Source: an uncultured Mycoplasmatota bacterium (lineage in GTDB: Bacteria > Bacillota_I > Bacilli_A > RF39 > UBA660). Taken from it: a DNA stretch of 9,478 nucleotides. The stretch is taken from contig URNW01000029.1 in NCBI GenBank assembly GCA_900549285.1, forward strand, positions 1 to 9,478, written 5' to 3'. This document shows positions 1 through 5,136 of the stretch, piece by piece. The notes beneath the pieces are model-generated. The model was not told where the DNA came from, made no database searches, and was given only the letters and a program-made list of their open reading frames with translations. The translations under genes were made by a program, and so were the position numbers. Numbering within the stretch: position 1 is the stretch's first letter; every line of letters begins with the position of its first letter.

Positions 1-35
1 GTTTTACTTTTCAACTCACCACTAAAGCTCTACTG

Positions 36-63
36 AACCCCCAGACTATCTGGGGGTTTTCCT
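36..63 (+). terminator. Rho-independent terminator for a gene left of the window
   Basis: A perfect 10-bp stem (36-45 with 49-58, core CCCCCAGA/TCTGGGGG) with a 3-nt loop runs into TTTT, CC, TT on the + strand. It should end a + strand transcript arriving from the left. Only about 35 bases precede it. They read in one frame as the end of a protein (…NSPLKLY, stop TGA at 34-36), which is too short to identify. It lies back to back with a minus-strand terminator, as expected between convergent units. Confidence 0.7.
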
Positions 64-99
64 TAACAAAAAATGGAGCCTTTCGGCTCCTTCAGGGGG
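64..99 (-). terminator. Minus-strand terminator, copy 1 of a repeated element
   Basis: Read on the minus strand, the stem GGAGCC-GAAA-GGCTCC (75-90) has a GNRA tetraloop and is followed by A and six T. It should terminate the two-gene operon whose last stop codon is at 229. The 5' flank CCCCCTGAA and 3' flank GTTA are shared with a second copy at 1251-1285. Only one substitution, in the loop, and one A-run indel separate the copies. Confidence 0.8.
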
Positions 100-228
100 C
101 TATTCATATTTAGTCCCTTTTACTATTTTTTCAGCTATTTTTATTCATTTTTGCATGATTTTTCCCCTTTTAATCAAAATCAATTAAAAACTTTTTATAA
201 AATTTCAAAATTTTGCTACCTAAAGTAC
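100..228. other. AT-rich 3' untranslated spacer, no gene
   Basis: This stretch lies between the stop of the 180-residue gene and its terminator. On the minus strand a purine-rich site near 175 precedes only very short frames (three to five codons, then stop). A 14-codon frame starting at 107 runs into the terminator hairpin. None has a convincing initiation context or length, so the stretch is best read as 3' UTR, possibly holding decayed coding sequence. Confidence 0.5.
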
Positions 229-771
229 TCAGCTAATTCTAGTTTTTAAACATCTAACTAGTCTCATACCCAATTCTGGTCTAGCATATTTTTCTTCTAA
301 TGATAAAATACTATTTTTATATCTTTCATAAGCTTCGTCATATTGTTTAAGTTCAATCGCATGTACACAAAACTTTACCACATTTTGATAAATATCTGAA
401 TAAACCTCTTGAAAATTTGACGAATTATTAATAGCTTCAACAATCACTGGAGCAGTTTCATAATAATGAATAATATCTTCTTCTGAAACAAAATGATCTC
501 TAAACCATCTTAGTACTTGTAATTCATAGCAATTGTCATTAAATTCAGCATTAAAATGTTGCATACAAGCTGAAGTTAAATAACAAGATCCAGAAGAAGT
601 TTCTTTCTTACCATCAACTTTTGTAGTAGTTGAATATGATTTGTTTTCATAATTTACTTTTACATGAACTGTATCATGAGGTTTTGACCGTGAATCTGGA
701 CTATATATATCTACTTTTGCGCCCTTTCCATTACTAAAATTAGTAACCTTAATTTCTTTTTTACTACCCAT
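229..771 (-). CDS. CFI-box-like cysteine/FRD-motif protein, function unknown
   Basis: This is a 180-residue protein with no signal peptide or membrane segment, so probably cytoplasmic. Residues 1-60 are polar and rich in Lys, Ser and Thr. Residues 61-112 carry the recognisable part: GSCYLTSAC (Cys63, Cys69), then DNCYEL (Cys81), LRWFRD (87-92), HYYETAP (102-108). This order resembles the CFI-box C-terminal domain (C-[FY]-[IL]-[AT]-[TS]-A, then LRxFRD, then YYxxSP), a widespread family with no established biochemical function. The three conserved cysteines could bind metal, but that is inference. Residues 118-180 are predicted helical with a second charged region. Its Shine-Dalgarno AGAGGAG (783-789) lies inside the end of the upstream gene, 11 nt from the ATG, and the genes are 3 bp apart, so translation is probably coupled. 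The stop is TGA, evidence for the standard code. Confidence 0.75.
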   Translation of the reverse strand: MGSKKEIKVTNFSNGKGAKVDIYSPDSRSKPHDTVHVKVNYENKSYSTTTKVDGKKETSSGSCYLTSACMQHFNAEFNDNCYELQVLRWFRDHFVSEEDIIHYYETAPVIVEAINNSSNFQEVYSDIYQNVVKFCVHAIELKQYDEAYERYKNSILSLEEKYARPELGMRLVRCLKTRIS

Positions 772-774
772 AAT

Positions 775-1134
775 TCATTTATCTCCTCTCATTTCTATCA
801 ATTTTTTTCTTAATTTCATAATTTCATACATCCATATAACAATTTCATCACTAAGTTCACTTTCGCTTCCAATTGAACCATCATATAAATAATCTTCTTT
901 TATCTTATCCATTCTATTATAAACATTTAATAGTTCATCAGATTTTATAAAGTCTAAATTTCTTTTTATCTGAAATTCTGCTCCCCATTTAACTACTATC
1001 TTAAATAAATCAAGAAGTTCACTACGAATATCTTTATAAACCTTTAATTCAATCATTATCGCAAGAGGACCAATAAGTCTTGCAAATGCAATCTCCAATT
1101 CACATTCAATAGAATATATTTCTTTTTCAGACAT
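775..1134 (-). CDS. Small helical protein of unknown function, first gene of the operon
   Basis: This 119-residue protein is not recognised. It has no signal peptide, cysteine or clear motif. It is rich in Leu, Ile, Glu and Lys and looks entirely alpha-helical, with a charged C-terminal helix (KLRKKLIEMRGDK). Being coupled to the CFI-box-like gene, it could be a partner of that protein; this is inference. The start is awkward. The ATG at 1134 has no Shine-Dalgarno at normal distance: the only good one (AGAGGAG, 1157-1163) is 22 nt away and is ideally placed, 8 nt, for an ATG at 1148 in another frame. An in-frame TGA six bases upstream of the 1134 ATG blocks extension. One extra base between the two starts would fuse them in frame (MEDEK…MSEKE), so a frameshift or sequencing indel is possible. 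Confidence 0.6.
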   Translation of the reverse strand: MSEKEIYSIECELEIAFARLIGPLAIMIELKVYKDIRSELLDLFKIVVKWGAEFQIKRNLDFIKSDELLNVYNRMDKIKEDYLYDGSIGSESELSDEIVIWMYEIMKLRKKLIEMRGDK

Positions 1135-1148
1135 TTCTCATCTTCCAT
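1054..1148 (-). other. Overlapping short reading frame behind the operon's best Shine-Dalgarno
   Basis: An ATG at 1148, 8 nt after AGAGGAG, opens a 30-codon frame starting MEDEKCLKKKY and ending at a TAA near 1056. It overlaps the start of the 119-residue gene in a different frame. It may be a leader ORF that is translated and then reinitiates, or the true start of the gene separated from its body by a one-base deletion. Confidence 0.35.
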
Positions 1149-1182
1149 TCTTTAATCTCCTCTTATACTTATTACCAATAAA

Positions 1183-1211
1183 ATTTTATCAAAGGAATAA
1201 AAATATTTCAA
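1183..1211 (-). promoter_or_regulatory. SigA-type promoter of the two-gene operon
   Basis: On the minus strand, TTGAAA (1206-1211) and TAAAAT (1183-1188) are separated by exactly 17 bases. Each hexamer matches the consensus at 5 of 6 positions. Transcription would start near 1176, leaving a leader of about 28 nt before the 1148 ATG or 42 nt before the 1134 ATG. It lies just downstream of a terminator, so the operon is probably transcribed independently of recG. Confidence 0.65.
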
Positions 1212-1250
1212 CTACATTAGATAAAATTATTTAATAAAAAAATAATCAAA

Positions 1251-1285
1251 TAACAAAAATGGAGCCTTGCGGCTCCTTCAGGGGG
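1251..1285 (-). terminator. Minus-strand terminator, copy 2 of the repeated element
   Basis: Minus-strand stem GGAGCC-GCAA-GGCTCC (1261-1276) has a GNRA tetraloop followed by A and five T. It ends whatever is transcribed leftward from recG and from the promoter at 1355-1383. It matches copy 1 (64-99) at all but one substitution and one A-run indel. The substitution turns the GAAA loop into GCAA, still a GNRA loop, so RNA structure on this strand has been kept. Confidence 0.8.
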
Positions 1286-1348
1286 TTTTGGTTGACTCAC
1301 TTTCACACAAAGTCGTAAAAGTGATTCGGACATGATGTTTATCATGTC
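1254..1348 (-). ncRNA. Candidate small RNA of about 95 nt between recG and the two-gene operon
   Basis: A near-consensus promoter points leftward and a strong terminator follows about 95 nt later, with no credible reading frame between. The predicted RNA opens with a perfect 8-bp hairpin, GACATGAT-AAAC-ATCATGTC (1329-1348). A second region can fold in two mutually exclusive ways: TCACTTT (1318-1324) with AAAGTGA (1297-1303), or the internal ACTTT-GTGTG-AAAGT hairpin. A single-stranded CAACCAAAACCCCCTGAA stretch then leads into the GNRA terminator stem. I do not recognise it as 6S, SRP, tmRNA, a T-box or a known riboswitch. It could also be merely an independently expressed recG 3' UTR. Confidence 0.45.
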
Positions 1349-1354
1349 ATAATA

Positions 1355-1383
1355 ATGATATTATTTTTTTTATCATTTGTCAA
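1355..1383 (-). promoter_or_regulatory. Near-consensus SigA-type promoter for the candidate small RNA
   Basis: On the minus strand, a perfect -35 TTGACA (1378-1383), a 17-base spacer and -10 TATCAT (1355-1360, 5 of 6) lie just 13 bp after the recG stop. This is the best promoter in the window. The expected start near 1348 coincides with the first base of the 8-bp hairpin. That palindrome could alternatively be a repressor operator. Confidence 0.65.
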
Positions 1384-1396
1384 TCACTTTTTAAAA

Positions 1397-3382
1397 TTAA
1401 TTTAATCTTTCTAAATCTTTTACAACTTTATAATAATTCATGTTATTCTTATAATAACCACTTTGTAAATATTCTTCACTATCTTGTTTAGCCTGTACCA
1501 TGATTTTAAGATCATTTTTAAGATCAGCAATTTTAAATGTTTTAACCCCACTTTGTCTAATTCCAAATAAATCTCCTTCACCGCGTAACTCCAAATCTTT
1601 TTCAGCAATATAAAATCCATCATTACTTTGCTCAAGAACTTTAAGCCTTTCTATTTCTTTATCACAAATTAAATAGCAATAAGAATCTAAATCATTTCTA
1701 CCAACTCTTCCCCGTAATTGATGAATAGTAGCCAAACCAAAACGATCAGCATCAAAAATAACAATAATAGTTGCATTCTTAACATCAACCCCAACTTCAA
1801 TAACAGTAGTAGAAATAAGAATTTTAGTTTCATTATCTTTAAACCTCTGCATAATAGCATCTTTTTCTTTTTGTTTTAATTTCCCATGCAAAATTTCAAT
1901 AGGAACCTTCCCTTGATAAGCAACATTAAATTTTTCTTTTAAAGTTTCTACACTTTTTAAATCTAATTCCTCATTATCATCAATTATACTAGCAACTACA
2001 TAAACTTGATGCCCCTTCTTTATTTCTTCTAAAACATGTAATAAAACTTCTTTAAGTTCACTATACTTTTTTATTTTGGTAATAATTTCTTTCCTACCAA
2101 CTGGTTTATGTCGAATAAATGAAACATCTAAATCACCATATAATGTTAAGGCATAAGTTCTAGGAATTGGTGTAGCACTCATATAAAGAGCATCAGGAAC
2201 CTCTCCTTTACTTTTTAATATTTCCCTTTGCTTCACTCCAAATCTATGCTGCTCATCTGTAACAGTAAGACCTAAACGATAGAAAGCAACACTTTCTTCA
2301 ATAATAGCATGTGTTCCAATTAAAAAATCAATCTCTCCACTAACTAATCTTTCTTTCACTCTCTCCTTTTCCTTTTTTGTCATACTGCCCACTAATAAAT
2401 CAATAGTAAGATTAAATTCCCTAAAATAATTAAGGGCAGAAAGAAAGTGTTGCCTAGCTAAAACTTCAGTAGGTGCCATTAAAACGCTTTGATATCCTGC
2501 TAAATAATTAGCATATATACTAATAAAACTAATAATTGTTTTACCACTACCAACATCACCAAGCACTAATCGATTCATTTTTTTATTGCTTCTAATATCG
2601 TTTAATATCAAAGATAAAGCTTCATTTTGACCTTCTGTTAAAGAAAATGGAAGAGTTTGAATAAAAGACTCCAATTTATTTTGATCAAAATATTTTTCTT
2701 CCTTCCAAGTATTCTCATTCTCATCCTTCATATAAGCTATCTTAAATAAAAATATAAACAATTCTTCATACTTTAAATATAATTTAGCCTTTTTTATTTC
2801 TTCATAATTATGTGGTATATGAATCATCCGTAAAGCTTGTTTTTTGCTAATAAAATCATATTTTAAACGAAACTCACTTGGAACATAATCTAGCACTTTA
2901 GCACTATCTAATAAAGCATTTTCAATAACTTTTCGAATATCACTATTTTTTATACCTTTTTTTACATGATAGACTGGAATAATTTCCTTCTTATTCAAAG
3001 GACAAAGCTTAATATCATCACAAATAAAAGTATTTCTTTTACAATCATATTTACCAATTAAAGTAATTTTTTTACCAATAATAATATTAGGTTTCAAAAA
3101 AGCCCTATTAAAAATAACCGCATACATCACCCTACCATTATGATTTACTCGAAATTGTAATTTATTAAAATTTTTCCGAATAAAAGCAGTGGTAGCCGTT
3201 GTTTCAACAATAACGTTAATAGCAATTCTTTCATGATCATAATCCTGATTTAAAGTAACTGGTTGAAACAAATCATAACGATAAGGATAATAAGAAAGTA
3301 AATCATTTAAAGAAAAAATATTCAAACTTTGCAAATTTTGAAGCATTTTTGGACCTACACCTTTAATATCATTTAATTCCAT
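1397..3382 (-). CDS. recG: ATP-dependent DNA helicase RecG
   Basis: RecG is a superfamily 2 double-strand DNA translocase that reverses stalled replication forks and branch-migrates Holliday junctions. All hallmarks are visible (numbered from an upstream ATG at 3403): N-terminal GVGPK helix-hairpin-helix and YYPYRYD wedge start (15-44), OB-fold wedge (about 55-150), LTEGQ (255-259), Walker A GDVGSGKT (282-289), DEQH (383-386), SATPIPRT (409-416), STTVIEVGVD (531-540), QLRGRVGR (562-569), and the C-terminal TRG region with DLELRGEGD and QSG (603-619). At 661 residues it is near the usual 670-690. I place the start at the ATG at 3382: it gives the typical MELNDIKGVGPK opening, and AGGGTGA at 3391-3397 lies upstream of it. 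The other ATG at 3403 overlaps a TGGTATAAT element. It follows the cohesin gene and may be co-transcribed with it. Confidence 0.96.
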   Translation of the reverse strand: MELNDIKGVGPKMLQNLQSLNIFSLNDLLSYYPYRYDLFQPVTLNQDYDHERIAINVIVETTATTAFIRKNFNKLQFRVNHNGRVMYAVIFNRAFLKPNIIIGKKITLIGKYDCKRNTFICDDIKLCPLNKKEIIPVYHVKKGIKNSDIRKVIENALLDSAKVLDYVPSEFRLKYDFISKKQALRMIHIPHNYEEIKKAKLYLKYEELFIFLFKIAYMKDENENTWKEEKYFDQNKLESFIQTLPFSLTEGQNEALSLILNDIRSNKKMNRLVLGDVGSGKTIISFISIYANYLAGYQSVLMAPTEVLARQHFLSALNYFREFNLTIDLLVGSMTKKEKERVKERLVSGEIDFLIGTHAIIEESVAFYRLGLTVTDEQHRFGVKQREILKSKGEVPDALYMSATPIPRTYALTLYGDLDVSFIRHKPVGRKEIITKIKKYSELKEVLLHVLEEIKKGHQVYVVASIIDDNEELDLKSVETLKEKFNVAYQGKVPIEILHGKLKQKEKDAIMQRFKDNETKILISTTVIEVGVDVKNATIIVIFDADRFGLATIHQLRGRVGRNDLDSYCYLICDKEIERLKVLEQSNDGFYIAEKDLELRGEGDLFGIRQSGVKTFKIADLKNDLKIMVQAKQDSEEYLQSGYYKNNMNYYKVVKDLERLN

Positions 3383-3401
3383 TCTATCAATCACCCTAAT
3401 C

Positions 3402-3410
3402 ATTATACCA
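3402..3410 (-). promoter_or_regulatory. Extended -10 element (TGGTATAAT) in front of recG
   Basis: On the minus strand a TGn-TATAAT extended -10 (3402-3410) lies between the cohesin gene and recG. No good -35 is present 17 bases upstream, as is tolerated for extended -10 promoters. Transcripts would start near 3395-3397, after the 3403 ATG, which favours the 3382 start. It would let recG be expressed apart from the surface-protein genes. A chance match is possible in DNA this AT-rich. Confidence 0.4.
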
Positions 3411-3411
3411 A

Positions 3412-3448
3412 AAGAAAAGAAGAATCTCTATTTTTTCTTCTTTTTCTT
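3412..3448 (-). repeat. A/G-T/C inverted repeat at the end of the cohesin gene
   Basis: The codons of the terminal lysine run (3435-3448) are almost exactly complementary to 3412-3424 beyond the stop, with one bulged A and a loop of about 10 nt. On the minus strand it ends in TTTT. It could act as a weak attenuator before recG, but the stem has few G-C pairs and the match may simply reflect facing purine and pyrimidine runs. Confidence 0.3.
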
Positions 3449-5125
3449 ACGATCATCTTCAAAAATATCATAAAATTCTTCTGTATCATCAGATAAATAA
3501 TCTTCTCTTGTTTTTATTCCATCTTCAACCTTTTCATCTCCAGAAGTAATTTCTTCCTGCAAAAAATCATGTTTTTTTTGTTTCTTCTCTTCTTTTGCCC
3601 TTCTTTTCGCCTCTTTTTTTAATTCTTTTTTACTTTTCTTTATTTCAGTATCTTGATTATTTTCTTCTAAGTCTTTTTCTAATTTTACTTCTTCAATTTT
3701 CAAAGTTGAATCATCTTCTTCGTTTGCTTCTTTTTTATGATCAGCCTCAGTAATCTTTTTTACCTCAGAAACGACATCATTTAACTTTCTAGTAGCTTCT
3801 ATTTTAGCTTCTTGTTTTTCAATAAATTGATTGATCTTTTTTTGCTTTTTCTTCGTACTATGAAGTAAGATAAAAATTAAAATTAGCATTAAGAATAAAG
3901 CACCCGCAAAAGCAATAATTACATAAGTATAATTATTAATAGTCTTATTAGTATCTTGAATAAAAGATTCATCAAAAAGTATAGCAGCTCCACTAGATGG
4001 ATCATATAAGTATAAATTTTCTTTTCCATCCTCTAAATTAATAGCGTTAATAATAACCAAGTTACTATCCTCACTATATTTGTATACATCTCTTTTAACT
4101 CCATTAATATTAGCTGTTGTTTTTATATAATCAAGATCTTTTGTGAAATCAACTGGAACCAAAACATAAGATTTTGAATTAAGCTCACTATATAAGCTAT
4201 ACTTTCCATCATGATAACGATATAAAGAAATAACACCCTCTTCATCTTTTAATCCTACAAGTGTATATCCCAAAGTATCATTTACAAAAGCAGGAATATC
4301 AAAATCTTGAATTTTTACTGTAGTATCAGAAAAAGTTACTGGTGCCGTAAGAAGTGTTTTACTTTTTACAACTGTATAATTTTTGCCATCAATAGAAACT
4401 ATAATTGGATTTTGATCTTCTACATTAATAATTAAATTATAAGTCTTTTCATCTCCATTTTGAGCAGTTACAACTATAGGAACAGTATTAAGCCCTTCTG
4501 TAACCTCAATATCTCCATCTCCATGAATTGTAGCAGTAGAATCATTTTTTAATGCTTCAACATGAACACTGGTAGTACCAGTTGGAACTGTAACTTTGTA
4601 TTCTAACGTATTTTTATCAAATACAGGATCAATACTATAACTCTCTTCTCCAACTTTTACCGTTAATCCTTTCAAATTATTATCTTTACTATAACTAGCT
4701 TCCAATTCAGCTTGAGTCATTAAAGTAAGTTTTTTATTAGACTTACTAATACTCATACTCTGTTCATTCCAATCATAAATATCATAACTACCAACAGTAA
4801 CATTAGTAGAACCACTTTTTAATGCTTTAAATTTCAAAGTATAAGTTTTAGACTTTATTTTACCATCCCCATAATTAACAAAATAAGTCCCATTATTCTC
4901 TGCAGTTGATGAAGTAAGTCTTAAATAACTACTATCATAATTAATATCAAATTCCCAAGCTCCTAAAGCAGTTGAACTAGATAAAGTAACAGTTACCGTA
5001 ACAGTATTACCAACAACAACCGTTGAAGAAGAAGAAATACTAATTTTACCACTAGAAGCACTTGCATTAGTCATAAATATTCCAAATAAGACAACTACCA
5101 TAAATAAACTTAAAACTTTTTTCAT
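3428..5125 (-). CDS. Membrane-anchored cohesin-domain protein with cadherin-like domain and charged cytoplasmic tail
   Basis: This 565-residue surface protein probably acts as receptor for the dockerin on the preceding gene's product. Order seen: signal peptide 1-23 (cleavage after NASA), cohesin-type beta-sandwich about 25-135 (VVVGNTVTVTVTLSS, LGAWEFDINYDSSYL, and TYTLKFKAL typical of the fold), cadherin-like domain about 150-236 (DPVFDKNTLEYKVTVP, NGDEKTYNLIINV), an unrecognised region 240-395, one transmembrane helix 399-422, then about 140 residues of Lys/Glu-rich, coiled-coil-like tail ending in six lysines. This topology puts the cohesin outside and the tail in the cytoplasm. Cohesin scaffolds are usually held by sortase motifs or SLH modules, so a transmembrane anchor with a large inner tail is unusual. 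Its Shine-Dalgarno AAGGAGG (5130-5136) overlaps the stop of the upstream gene 9 bp away, indicating coupled expression. Confidence 0.85.
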   Translation of the reverse strand: MKKVLSLFMVVVLFGIFMTNASASSGKISISSSSTVVVGNTVTVTVTLSSSTALGAWEFDINYDSSYLRLTSSTAENNGTYFVNYGDGKIKSKTYTLKFKALKSGSTNVTVGSYDIYDWNEQSMSISKSNKKLTLMTQAELEASYSKDNNLKGLTVKVGEESYSIDPVFDKNTLEYKVTVPTGTTSVHVEALKNDSTATIHGDGDIEVTEGLNTVPIVVTAQNGDEKTYNLIINVEDQNPIIVSIDGKNYTVVKSKTLLTAPVTFSDTTVKIQDFDIPAFVNDTLGYTLVGLKDEEGVISLYRYHDGKYSLYSELNSKSYVLVPVDFTKDLDYIKTTANINGVKRDVYKYSEDSNLVIINAINLEDGKENLYLYDPSSGAAILFDESFIQDTNKTINNYTYVIIAFAGALFLMLILIFILLHSTKKKQKKINQFIEKQEAKIEATRKLNDVVSEVKKITEADHKKEANEEDDSTLKIEEVKLEKDLEENNQDTEIKKSKKELKKEAKRRAKEEKKQKKHDFLQEEITSGDEKVEDGIKTREDYLSDDTEEFYDIFEDDRKKKKKK

Positions 5126-5129
5126 AAAT

Positions 5130-5136
5130 CCTCCTT
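5130..5136 (-). promoter_or_regulatory. Shine-Dalgarno of the cohesin gene overlapping the upstream stop codon
   Basis: AAGGAGG on the minus strand uses two bases of the upstream TAA stop (5135-5137) and sits 4 nt before the ATG at 5125. A ribosome finishing the dockerin enzyme would be placed directly on the cohesin start, which would tie the amounts of the two partners together. Confidence 0.8.

Noticed and set aside
91..180. Short peptide genes before the left-hand terminator (for example a 14-codon frame from 107)
   Set aside because: They run into the terminator hairpin or stop after a few codons and have only weak purine-rich upstream sequence.
1438..1635. 65-codon minus-strand frame inside recG
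   Set aside because: It lies in another frame inside a fully conserved recG region and has no ribosome site, so it is a shadow frame.
3420..3450. Lysine run as a sign of a frameshift at the end of the cohesin gene
   Set aside because: The frame ends cleanly in TAG with mixed AAG/AAA codons after a charged tail of the same character, so a natural basic C-terminus is more likely.
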